Below are positions 1 to 8,243 of a stretch of 64,000 nt of DNA, piece by piece. Position numbers and translations under genes: made by a program. The stretch comes from Clostridia bacterium. GTDB lineage: Bacteria > Bacillota > Clostridia > Oscillospirales > CAG-272. The number at the start of each line of letters is the position of its first letter. The first letter of the stretch is position 1. The stretch covers positions 42,278 to 106,277 of the forward strand of contig JAFYLH010000014.1 of NCBI GenBank assembly GCA_017537175.1. The letters run 5' to 3'. The notes under the pieces are model-generated. The model was given only the letters and a program-made list of their open reading frames with translations, had not been told where the DNA came from and did not search any database.

Positions 1-938
1 ATTATGCAACGGTGGGGGTTACATACAGGTCTATTACCGAAACCGAAAAAGGCTATGATGTATACCTTGTGCAGAACGATGCCGTAAATTACAATTTTGC
101 CTCGGATATTACATCCTATACAAGCGATGTGGAGCATCATTTTATCTTAAAGGAGATAAGCGGTGAGTACTATATCGTTGAGCATAGTGAGATCAGCGGA
201 GTATATGAGCTTATTACCGAAAAGTACGACAGCTATTTGAGAGATAATAATCTTACCTTGTCTGTATTGACACCTTCACAGATAACCAAAACTCTCGATG
301 ACCTAAAGGATATGCTCGTAAACAATGTAACAACCGACCTTGAGGGCTACTTACAGCAAAGAGCGGATTTCAATGACGATCCGACAAAATTCACCTCCTC
401 GGTTACAGCACAGAATCCGTACAATGCTGAAGAGGCTTTGAAGTATTCCTACGAATGGGTATCAAAGACAGATCATAAACGAAACCCCGCATTTACTGCT
501 TATGATGAATACGGTGGCAACTGTAACAACTTTACCTCACAATGTCTGCTTGCAGGCGGTATCCCAATGGATCTGCAGGGTAAGCAATGGAAATGGTACG
601 GCGAGGATATCAATAACGGCGGCGGTATGACCGGCAGATCCTCAAGCTGGGCGGCCTGTGAATATTTTTATGAGTATTGCCGTGATAACGCCGGGTACGG
701 ATTGGTATGTGATATTTCTGAAAATCTGTACAGCGGTAGGCCGGGTGATATCGTACAGTATATCTCTGACGGTATATCTGTTCATTCTGTGATCATTACA
801 AAGGTGATATATGATGAAAAGGGAAATGTTGTGGATTACCTTGTCAATTCCAATACAACCGATAAGATCGATTCTCCTATGAGTCTTTACGGATACACAA
901 ATTTCAGATTGATAAAAATATTAGGATATAACGGATAA
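1..938 (+). CDS. Amidase-domain protein, 5' end cut by window
   Basis: The reading frame is open to the left edge, so the true start lies outside the window and the GTG at 12 is only an internal codon. About the last 180 residues look like the putative amidase domain family (Amidase_6 type). The domain opens with a YNAEEALKYSYEWV segment, has a likely catalytic Cys in GGNCNNFTSQC, and a His in the VHSVIIT strand; Cys/His is the expected pair for this family. The N-terminal part is mixed alpha/beta with no recognisable domain. Such proteins are usually exported and act on peptidoglycan or peptides, but no signal peptide can be judged here. A rho-independent hairpin follows the stop directly. 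Function beyond amidase-like is not claimed. Confidence 0.75.
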   Translation, partial: YATVGVTYRSITETEKGYDVYLVQNDAVNYNFASDITSYTSDVEHHFILKEISGEYYIVEHSEISGVYELITEKYDSYLRDNNLTLSVLTPSQITKTLDDLKDMLVNNVTTDLEGYLQQRADFNDDPTKFTSSVTAQNPYNAEEALKYSYEWVSKTDHKRNPAFTAYDEYGGNCNNFTSQCLLAGGIPMDLQGKQWKWYGEDINNGGGMTGRSSSWAACEYFYEYCRDNAGYGLVCDISENLYSGRPGDIVQYISDGISVHSVIITKVIYDEKGNVVDYLVNSNTTDKIDSPMSLYGYTNFRLIKILGYNG

Positions 939-960
939 AAGGCGGTGTATACCGCCTTTT
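937..960. terminator. Bidirectional terminator between amidase gene and sigG
   Basis: AAAAGGCGGT, a four-base loop, then ACCGCCTTTT. It overlaps the stop codons of both convergent genes and gives a T-run in either direction. Confidence 0.85.
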
Positions 961-1753
961 AAAAATACTTTCTCATCTGTTCTATTGCACCCTTTTCCAC
1001 TCTTGACACCTGAGCCTGAGATATGCCGATCTCATCGGCTATCTCCATCTGGGTTCTTCCTTCAAAAAATCGCATACTGATTATAGATTTTTCTCTGTCG
1101 CTTAATTTTTTTAAGGCCTCTGACAGAGCAATGTTTTCAAGCCATAGCTCATCACTTGATGTTCTGTCGCTAATCTGGTCAAGAACATATAGCGAATCTC
1201 CGTTGCCCTGATCGTTATATACGGGCTCGTACAGAGAAACAGGATCAACGATTGCCTCAAGTGCCGCATTGACCTTTTCGCAATTACACTCTATGCCCGA
1301 TTTTTGCAGATATTCGGTTATTTCCTCCATTGTAGGCTCTCTGTTACGCTTCTTTGATATTTGCTCCTTTGCAGATAATGCCTGATAGGCAAGATCTCTC
1401 ACCGATCTGCTTACACGGATTATATTGTTGTCTCTCAGATATCTTCTCACCTCGCCTATGATCATAGGGACGGCATAGGTGCTGAACTTTACATCAAGAT
1501 CGGTATTAAAGTTGTCAACCGCCTTTATTAAACCGACACAGCCTATCTGGAACAGATCGTCTGCGTTTTCACCGCGGTTGCCGAAGCGCTGTATAATACT
1601 CAGTACAAGACGGAGATTACCATCTATCAGAGCCTTGCGTGCTTCTTTGTCTCCTTTGTTCGCTTTTATAAGAAGCTCCTTTTTTTCTTCGTCACTTAAT
1701 GTTTTAAGATCCGCGGTGTTGATACCGCATATTTCAACCTTGTTATAATACAC
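959..1753 (-). CDS. sigG: RNA polymerase sporulation sigma factor G
   Basis: The 264-residue protein closely follows known SigG. It starts MYYNKVEICGI and has region 2 text NGNLRLVLSIIQRF and DLFQIGCVGLIKAVDNF. KFSTYAVPMIIGEVRRYLRD leads into region 3, and region 4 has the helix-turn-helix EIGISQAQVSRVEKGA. Sigma-G directs late transcription in the forespore. The start is GTG at 1753, nine bases after GGAGG; an ATG two bases upstream is out of frame. It is separated by 75 bp from the operon upstream, which is not the spoIIGA-sigE context common in Firmicutes. The leader contains a forespore-type promoter and a hairpin that covers the ribosome site (separate entries). Confidence 0.95.
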   Translation of the reverse strand: MYYNKVEICGINTADLKTLSDEEKKELLIKANKGDKEARKALIDGNLRLVLSIIQRFGNRGENADDLFQIGCVGLIKAVDNFNTDLDVKFSTYAVPMIIGEVRRYLRDNNIIRVSRSVRDLAYQALSAKEQISKKRNREPTMEEITEYLQKSGIECNCEKVNAALEAIVDPVSLYEPVYNDQGNGDSLYVLDQISDRTSSDELWLENIALSEALKKLSDREKSIISMRFFEGRTQMEIADEIGISQAQVSRVEKGAIEQMRKYF

Positions 1754-1758
1754 ATTAA

Positions 1759-1800
1759 AAGTCCTCCGTTAATACTAATAAAAGTATTGACAGAGGACTT
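1759..1800 (-). promoter_or_regulatory. sigG leader hairpin covering the Shine-Dalgarno
   Basis: On the minus strand, AAGTCCTCTGTCAATACT pairs with AGTATTAACGGAGGACTT across a five-to-six-base loop, with one mismatch and one G-U pair. The 3' arm holds the GGAGG ribosome site of sigG and is followed by a short T-run, so the same element can act as terminator of the operon upstream and as a lid on sigG translation. Confidence 0.8.
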
Positions 1801-1812
1801 ATTGTATTATGC
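1782..1812 (-). promoter_or_regulatory. Candidate forespore (sigma-F type) promoter of sigG
   Basis: On the minus strand GCATA (1812-1808), a 16-base spacer, then GTCAATACTT (1791-1782). This fits the B. subtilis sigma-F pattern GYATA-16-GGnnAnAHTR at most informative positions. Transcription would begin near 1775, past the 5' arm of the leader hairpin. Confidence 0.55.
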
Positions 1813-1828
1813 AAGTAAGTATTTGGGA

Positions 1829-4800
1829 TTAATTTTTATAATCAACAAATGCTACAGCGGGTATTGCTTCACGGGTGTTGCTGTTATAGCTGCCGAGGGT
1901 AACCTGTGCGTAGAACATTGCTTCTGTATTTCTGTTGTAACGAACTCCTTCGATGACACCGCCGTCGTATTCAACGGTTACTGTGTCCTTGTCTGTGATC
2001 ACGGCATCGGTAAATTCTGTCCACTGACCGTCAACAAGAATCTCAAGGCCGTAGATAATCTCGTCTCCCGAATCGTCAAAGGATCTTAAGCCGTCAGCAA
2101 CATAATTGAAATTGATCTCGATCTTGTTGTCATTCACATAGTTTACATTCTTAAGCACGGGGCCTGAGGTGTATTCTATTTCATAGCCTTCTACATCATA
2201 GCCGACCGACAGAGCCATATTTGCAAGGCGGGCTGCCTGGAGATGCTTGATATAAGGATGGATATTGTTTTCCCAGTTTACATCGATAAAGAAATCAGAA
2301 CAAGCAACAACATAGGAGTTGTCGAGGATCTGAGGGATTATACCAACCTCGGTACGTACTGCGCCTGTGGGGATATAATGCTGAATCTTATTGGGGTTGT
2401 AGCTGGGGAAGCAAGAGGGAAATTCCATAACATATACAGGGAAGTCATCATTACCCATATGCTCGCGGTAGTATGTCATAAGCTCCGCAAACTGAGTCTG
2501 GAATGTGCCCTTGGAGGAATCAAGAAGAGTTTCTCTGGTACTTGCCCAGTCACTTTCACCCTGATACCAGAGGATACCCGCGGTGGAGAAATTAATAAGG
2601 GGATAGATCTGCTGATTGTAAGCAAATCTTGTATACATGGTGGGGTTAGCAAGGTCGCCTGTTGCGTAACCTTCCATGTTTACACCTTTAAGATAGTAGA
2701 AGTACTGACCTGTAGCTTCATTATAAGCCTCGGTACCCCATTTTTCAGCAAGCTCGTTGGGAGCAAATGCAATAAGAGGGAAGCCGGAAGCATCAATTTC
2801 TATAACACCGATAGGAGTATCGGTAACCTCGGACATATTGTATGCAAACAGATAGCCGAGGGCAGAGAATACGTCAGAACTTGCTACAGCTCTTGCAAAA
2901 TTATTTGTATCCTCGGGATAGTTTGTATCGTAATCTACCTTGACATCAGAGGGCTTCTGCCAAGCCTTAGGCACCTCTGCATCCTTATAGAGGGTTGCAG
3001 TACCCTGAGCGCGGTCGCCTGTGTTTGTCATATGATAGGTGTTGGAGTTACGGAAGAAACGGATATTTCTTGCATCGTCAAAGTCGAATACTACATCGTC
3101 TTCAAATCTTTTTGTGATAGAGTCTATCTTCATTTCAAGAAGGCTGTAGTGCACATTTGACTGTCCGATTACATAATATACATCACCGAAAAGAACATCC
3201 TTGTATGTCTCTTTGTCATTAATATATATACTTGTACCGTTTTTGTTTACGGGGAATGTTTCTGAGAAGGTAACCTTCCATTCGCCTTTTTTAACTTCTG
3301 CAAATGCAGTTTTACCGTCAATTGTAACCTTAACATATTTTCCGTTTTCGGAGGTGGGTGCCCAACCCCATACAGAGCAGGGCTCATCCTTTTGAAGTAT
3401 CATATTATCCGAAAATGCAGAGGAAACGGTATATTCTGCTGCAAGATTCTCGTTAGGATCAACAGGACCTACGGGATCATCAGGCTTTTTGTTGTTATGA
3501 CGGAAATCTATAAATGCAGCACAGGGGATATTTTCTGAGTTGCCCAGGGTAACAGAAACGAGGAACATAGCCCAGGGGGTACGGTTATATCTTATACCGT
3601 CGATCCTGCCGGCCTCATAGGATACAAGAACTGTATCCTTATCGATGATCTTTGCATCAGTATAGGATATCCAGGTGCCGTTTACAAAGATCTCCATATC
3701 AAGAATAAGCTCTTCGCCTGTTTCGTCGCACACCTTGAGACCGTCGCCTACATAATTGAAGTTAAGCTCAACATTGTGGTCATCGAGATAGAAGGATTCC
3801 TTAAGTACGGGACCTGATGTATAGTTAATATCATAGCCCTCAACTGCATAATCACCAACGGACAGAACGATATTTGTAAGTCTGTCTGCCTGCCAATGCT
3901 TGATGTAAGGGTGAATATTGTTGATCCAGGTATTATCACCGAAGAAGTCGGAGCTTGCAACGATGTAGGAGTTGTCAAGAACCTGGGGTATGGTACCAAG
4001 CTCTGCTCTTACTGAACCAAAGTCGAAGTAAGAAAGGGTCTCGCCGTTATATGTACCCTCAAAGCAAGAGGGGAATTCCATAACATAAACAGGGAAATCA
4101 TCGTTACCCATATGCTCACGGAAATATGTCATAAGCTCCGCAAACTGATTGGTAAATGTGTTCTTATAATCAGCACCCATTATCTCACGGCAGTTTATCC
4201 AGTCACTTTCACCCTGATACCAGAGTATACCTGCAGTTGAGAAGTTGATGAGGGGATAAAGCTGCTGATTATATGCAAATCTTGTCTTGAGGTAATCAGC
4301 CGCAAGACCGTTGCAGTTATAATAGTATGTACCTGTTACGGGGTCATAAGACTCGTGTCCCCATTTTTCTGCAAGCTCATTGGGAGCAAAGGAGATAAGG
4401 GGATGACCGGAAGCATCGATCTCGATTACACCGATAGGTACATCTGTCTCATCAGACATATTGTAAGCAAAGAGATAACCGAGAGCAGAGAACACCTCGG
4501 CACTTATACCGTTACGGTCAAAGCCGTTCTGTGTAGCAGGCTTATAATTTTCGTAGGGCTCGACCTGGTTGCCGATATCGGAGGGTGTCTGCCAACCTTC
4601 GTTGTGATAAACATCCTTAAAGAGCTTATCGGTGCCGCGGGCATCCTCGCCTGTAAAGCTGTAATCGGTATTGGAAACACGGAAGAATCTGAGGTTTCTG
4701 TTATCATCATAATCAACTGTGAGAGTATTGCTGAGACCCTTATAGTTAAGGTCGATTATTAGCTCTGCAAGGCTGTAGTATGCATTGGACTGACCAAAGA

Positions 4801-5713
4801 TGTAGTACATATCACCAAAGAGAATATTATTGTATTCTCTGTCTTCGATTCCATCGGTAACGGTAAGGGTTGTACCGTTGGCATTTGCGGGGAATGTTTC
4901 GGAGAATGTGGCCTTCCACTCTCCGTTATTTACGCGCGCAATGGCTACATGACCGTCTATCTCGCAACGCACTATTCTGCCGTTCTGTGTTTCATCAGCG
5001 AACCCCCAAACAGAGCATTTTTCGTCTCTCTGGAGGAGCATATCATCTGCAAATACCTTTGCAACGGTGATATCCTCAGCAAAACGGTTGAACTTTTTAT
5101 CAAAGTTCATTATCATAACCGCAAGCTCTGCTCTTGTTGCTGTACCTTTGGGGTTAAGTGTGCCGTCAGCATTACCCGACATAACACCGTTTTCTACCGC
5201 CCAGTTCATAGATGCTTTTGCCCAGCTTGCAATTTTAGCATTATCACTGAAGCCGTCAACAGCATTATTATTTACGGGAGTTACATCACTTCCTGTGAAC
5301 TTAGCATAATTCTGCAGGAACATTGCAAGCTCCTGACGGGTAACTGCGGTAAGGGGCTCAAATTTTTCGCCCTTGCCGTTTGCAACGCCGTTCTGATATG
5401 CCCATTCTACTGTTTTTGCAAACCAATGGTTTGTTTTTACATCAGGGAATGAGGTTCCGTCGTATGCATCGGGATAATACTCTGCCATATTGGCAAGTAT
5501 CGTAACTATCATAGCTCTGTTAACGGTTGTGGTAGGACCGTAGGTGGTCTCGGTCATACCGTTAACAAAATTGTTTGTATAGCAATATTCAACTGCCTCT
5601 TTGTACCAATGATTATCCTTGACATCCGTAAAGGGGTGAGCTGCATTTGCAGTCAGGGATAATAAAGTTACAAGAAGAATAACTATTGCGGAAATAGAAA
5701 GAATCTTTTTCAT
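1829..5713 (-). CDS. SLH-anchored protein with two tandem sialate O-acetylesterase-type domains
   Basis: The 1,294-residue protein has a signal peptide ending near VTLLSLTANAA, then three SLH domains (about residues 25-205) that bind cell-wall polymers. Two long esterase units follow, about 215-760 and 785-1294. Each carries the SGNH/SASA hallmarks: a D(D/N)M(L/I)LQ start, a GQSN block with the nucleophile Ser (GQSNAYYSL and GQSNVHYSL), ILWYQGESDW, and a C-terminal NNIHPYIKH with the catalytic His. Both units therefore look active. The units resemble each other along their whole length, indicating duplication. Known relatives remove O-acetyl groups from sialic acids or other glycans. It sits 16 bp after the aminopeptidase gene in the minus operon. 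The substrate is not known. Confidence 0.85.
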   Translation of the reverse strand: MKKILSISAIVILLVTLLSLTANAAHPFTDVKDNHWYKEAVEYCYTNNFVNGMTETTYGPTTTVNRAMIVTILANMAEYYPDAYDGTSFPDVKTNHWFAKTVEWAYQNGVANGKGEKFEPLTAVTRQELAMFLQNYAKFTGSDVTPVNNNAVDGFSDNAKIASWAKASMNWAVENGVMSGNADGTLNPKGTATRAELAVMIMNFDKKFNRFAEDITVAKVFADDMLLQRDEKCSVWGFADETQNGRIVRCEIDGHVAIARVNNGEWKATFSETFPANANGTTLTVTDGIEDREYNNILFGDMYYIFGQSNAYYSLAELIIDLNYKGLSNTLTVDYDDNRNLRFFRVSNTDYSFTGEDARGTDKLFKDVYHNEGWQTPSDIGNQVEPYENYKPATQNGFDRNGISAEVFSALGYLFAYNMSDETDVPIGVIEIDASGHPLISFAPNELAEKWGHESYDPVTGTYYYNCNGLAADYLKTRFAYNQQLYPLINFSTAGILWYQGESDWINCREIMGADYKNTFTNQFAELMTYFREHMGNDDFPVYVMEFPSCFEGTYNGETLSYFDFGSVRAELGTIPQVLDNSYIVASSDFFGDNTWINNIHPYIKHWQADRLTNIVLSVGDYAVEGYDINYTSGPVLKESFYLDDHNVELNFNYVGDGLKVCDETGEELILDMEIFVNGTWISYTDAKIIDKDTVLVSYEAGRIDGIRYNRTPWAMFLVSVTLGNSENIPCAAFIDFRHNNKKPDDPVGPVDPNENLAAEYTVSSAFSDNMILQKDEPCSVWGWAPTSENGKYVKVTIDGKTAFAEVKKGEWKVTFSETFPVNKNGTSIYINDKETYKDVLFGDVYYVIGQSNVHYSLLEMKIDSITKRFEDDVVFDFDDARNIRFFRNSNTYHMTNTGDRAQGTATLYKDAEVPKAWQKPSDVKVDYDTNYPEDTNNFARAVASSDVFSALGYLFAYNMSEVTDTPIGVIEIDASGFPLIAFAPNELAEKWGTEAYNEATGQYFYYLKGVNMEGYATGDLANPTMYTRFAYNQQIYPLINFSTAGILWYQGESDWASTRETLLDSSKGTFQTQFAELMTYYREHMGNDDFPVYVMEFPSCFPSYNPNKIQHYIPTGAVRTEVGIIPQILDNSYVVACSDFFIDVNWENNIHPYIKHLQAARLANMALSVGYDVEGYEIEYTSGPVLKNVNYVNDNKIEINFNYVADGLRSFDDSGDEIIYGLEILVDGQWTEFTDAVITDKDTVTVEYDGGVIEGVRYNRNTEAMFYAQVTLGSYNSNTREAIPAVAFVDYKN

Positions 5714-5729
5714 ATATCCTCCGTTAAAA

Positions 5730-6953
5730 TCAGAACGCCCAGTTGCCGTCCTTGAATATCGGTACAGTTTTGCCGTCTGCGCAGACAGCTTCGATGTTAA
5801 GATCCTCTGAGCCGATCATAAAGTCCTCGTGGATCATAGAATCGTTTACACCCAGCTCCTTGTACTGATCAAGAGTGTATTTTTCATATTCTCTGATTGT
5901 GTTGGTAAAGCCTCTACCCATTGCAAGATGACAGCAGGCATTTTCATCAAAGAGGGTGTTGTAGAAGGTAAGACCGGACTTGTTGATGGGAGAATCAAAG
6001 GGAACAAGTGCGCATTCGCCGAGGTATGCGGCACCCTCGTCCATATTGAGCATTTCTGTTAACAGGTCCTCGTTGCGTTCAGCGCCCCACTTAACAGCCT
6101 TGCCGTCCTTAAATTCAATGTAGAAATTCTCTATAAGCTCTCCTCTGTAGGAAAGGGGCTTTGTGGAATATACAATACCCTCTGCCTCACCCTTCTTGGG
6201 AGAAATAAAGCACTCCTCGGTGGGGATGTTGGCGTTGAAGTATATACCCTGCAGGGACTCTTCACCGCCGCCTAAGAACATTGCTTCGGGGATCATACCA
6301 ACGGTAAGGTTTGTGCCGTTGGCAGAGGTATAATGAAGCTTCTCAATACCGAGAGAGTTAAGATACTTGCATCTTTCGTAGAGATCCTTGTTATGCTCCT
6401 TCCAGTTTTCTATGGGGTTGCTGTCGGCACGGGAGGTGTAGAGAATAGCTTCCCAGAGCTTTTCAACAGCTTGATGCTTTGAAAGGTTGGGGAACATCTT
6501 CTTTGCCCACTTGACACCGGGAACAGCGGCGATAGTCCACTGATATTTGTTGTCCATTTCATCTCGGAAGGGCTTGATGATCTTATACTTAGCCTGTGTA
6601 GCCTTTGACATCTTAGCCTGATTGATACCATTAAGACCGTCGGGATCCTCGGAAAGCAGGTAGATCATACAGGGAAGTACCTTTGTTCTGTATCTGAGCT
6701 TTTCTACCTCCCACTCCTCCATTGTAGAAAGGGTCTTAAGAGATTTATGTCTTACATTGAGCTTTGTGAGGGGCTGATGCTGCCACTGAACCTCAACCTT
6801 GCGTGCGCCTGCTTTATAGCACTGGTCTACGACCATTTCTACAAATTCGGGCTGGTCAAGCTCTGCCATTACTATGACATCCTGTCCCTTCTGTACATTT
6901 GCGCCTACTGTAGCAATAAGCTTTGCATATTCCTTTAAAACTGTTTTCTTCAT
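5730..6953 (-). CDS. M29-family aminopeptidase
   Basis: The 407-residue protein matches the thermophilic aminopeptidase (M29, AmpS/PepS-like) family in length and text. The N-terminal domain has GQDVIVMAELDQPEFVEMVV, and the C-terminal part has NIPTEECFISPKKGEAEG and HEDFMIGSEDLNIEAVCADG, which carry the acidic and His metal ligands typical of the family. These are cytosolic dimetal exopeptidases that release N-terminal residues from peptides. There is no signal peptide. The start ATG lies 8 bp after metY within the operon. It is probably co-transcribed with the aminoacyl-tRNA synthetases, which would link peptide turnover to charging, though that link is inference. Confidence 0.88.
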   Translation of the reverse strand: MKKTVLKEYAKLIATVGANVQKGQDVIVMAELDQPEFVEMVVDQCYKAGARKVEVQWQHQPLTKLNVRHKSLKTLSTMEEWEVEKLRYRTKVLPCMIYLLSEDPDGLNGINQAKMSKATQAKYKIIKPFRDEMDNKYQWTIAAVPGVKWAKKMFPNLSKHQAVEKLWEAILYTSRADSNPIENWKEHNKDLYERCKYLNSLGIEKLHYTSANGTNLTVGMIPEAMFLGGGEESLQGIYFNANIPTEECFISPKKGEAEGIVYSTKPLSYRGELIENFYIEFKDGKAVKWGAERNEDLLTEMLNMDEGAAYLGECALVPFDSPINKSGLTFYNTLFDENACCHLAMGRGFTNTIREYEKYTLDQYKELGVNDSMIHEDFMIGSEDLNIEAVCADGKTVPIFKDGNWAF

Positions 6954-6961
6954 ATTTCACC

Positions 6962-8239
6962 TCATAAATTTTCAAGAGCCTGAGCGATATCATCAATGAT
7001 ATCGTCTGCGTTTTCGATTCCTACAGAGAGTCTTATAAGATCGGGTGTAGTTCCGCACTCAATAAGCTGTTCGTCGGTCATCTGTCTGTGTGTTGTGCTT
7101 GCGGGATGCAGACAGCAGGTCCTTGCGTCTGCAACATGGGTAACAACAGCTGCAAGCTTAAGGGAGTCCATAAATCTTGTAGCCGCCTCTCTTCCGCCTG
7201 CAACTCCGAAGGATATTACACCGCTTGAGCCGTTGGGAAGATATTTTTTTGCAAGCTCGTTGTATTTATTATCCTCAAGATCGGGGTAGTTTACCCAGGT
7301 AACCTTGGGGTTACTTGTGAGATAGTTTGCAATTTTTCTCGCGTTCTCACAATGACGCTGAACTCTCAGATGCAGGGATTCAAGACCAAGATTAAGCATA
7401 AAAGATGTGATAGCGGGAGGAATGGAACCGAGATCGCGCATAAGCTGTACGGTAAGCTTGGTGATATATGCCGCTTTACCGAACTGCTCTGTATAGCTGA
7501 CACCATGATAAGAGGGATCGGGTTCTACCAGACAAGCAAACTTTTCGGGATACTTTGTCCAATCGAAATTACCGGAATCTATAACAACACCTCCTACAAC
7601 CGAAGCGTGTCCGTCCATGTATTTTGTTGTGGAGTGAGTTACGATATCTGCACCAAACTCGATCGGTCTGCAGTTAATGGGAGTAGGGAAGGTATTGTCA
7701 ACGATAAGAGGTAGTCCGTTATCGTGAGCAGCATTCGCAAAGGTTTCGATATCAAGCACTGCAAGAGAAGGGTTTGCGAGAGTTTCACCGAACACAGCCT
7801 TGGTATTGGGTTTGATCGCTGCACAGATTTCTTCATACGTAGAATCAGGTGAGATAAAAGTTGCGTCAATACCCATTTTTTTCATTGTAACGCTGATAAG
7901 GTTGAAGGTGCCACCGTATATAGCTGAGGATGCAACAATGTGGTCGCCTGCGTTAACGATATTAAAGAGGGCGAAGAAATTCGCTGCCTGACCGGAGGAG
8001 GTTAGTATTGCTGCAACGCCGCCCTCAAGAGCTGCGATCTTGGAAGCAACCGCATCGTTTGTGGGGTTAGCCAGTCTGGAATAGAAATAACCCTCTGCCT
8101 TTAAGTCAAAAAGGTCACCCATTTCCTGGCTTGTTTCATATTTGTATGTTGTTGATTGAATTATAGGAAGTACTCGGGGCTCACCGTTTTTAGGGGTGTA
8201 GCCTGCCTGTACGCATTTTGTTTCAATTTTGTTGTTCAT
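6962..8239 (-). CDS. metY: O-acetylhomoserine aminocarboxypropyltransferase (homocysteine/cysteine synthase)
   Basis: The 425-residue protein belongs to the Cys/Met metabolism PLP-enzyme family; its length and long C-terminal part match the MetY branch better than the shorter gamma-synthases. Visible marks are RVLPIIQSTTYKYETSQEM near the start, SSAIYGGTFNLI, the IVDNTFPTPINCRP block, and the PLP lysine in HSTTKYMDGHASVVGG. MetY makes homocysteine from O-acetylhomoserine and sulfide in the cytosol. It follows glnS by 4 bp, so translation is likely coupled. No SAM riboswitch is seen because the gene is internal to the operon. Confidence 0.9.
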   Translation of the reverse strand: MNNKIETKCVQAGYTPKNGEPRVLPIIQSTTYKYETSQEMGDLFDLKAEGYFYSRLANPTNDAVASKIAALEGGVAAILTSSGQAANFFALFNIVNAGDHIVASSAIYGGTFNLISVTMKKMGIDATFISPDSTYEEICAAIKPNTKAVFGETLANPSLAVLDIETFANAAHDNGLPLIVDNTFPTPINCRPIEFGADIVTHSTTKYMDGHASVVGGVVIDSGNFDWTKYPEKFACLVEPDPSYHGVSYTEQFGKAAYITKLTVQLMRDLGSIPPAITSFMLNLGLESLHLRVQRHCENARKIANYLTSNPKVTWVNYPDLEDNKYNELAKKYLPNGSSGVISFGVAGGREAATRFMDSLKLAAVVTHVADARTCCLHPASTTHRQMTDEQLIECGTTPDLIRLSVGIENADDIIDDIAQALENL

Positions 8240-8243
8240 AATA

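Noticed and set aside
2243..3160. 305-codon open frame on the plus strand inside the SLH esterase gene
   Set aside because: It is fully antisense to clear esterase domains, has no ribosome site and its translation resembles no protein.
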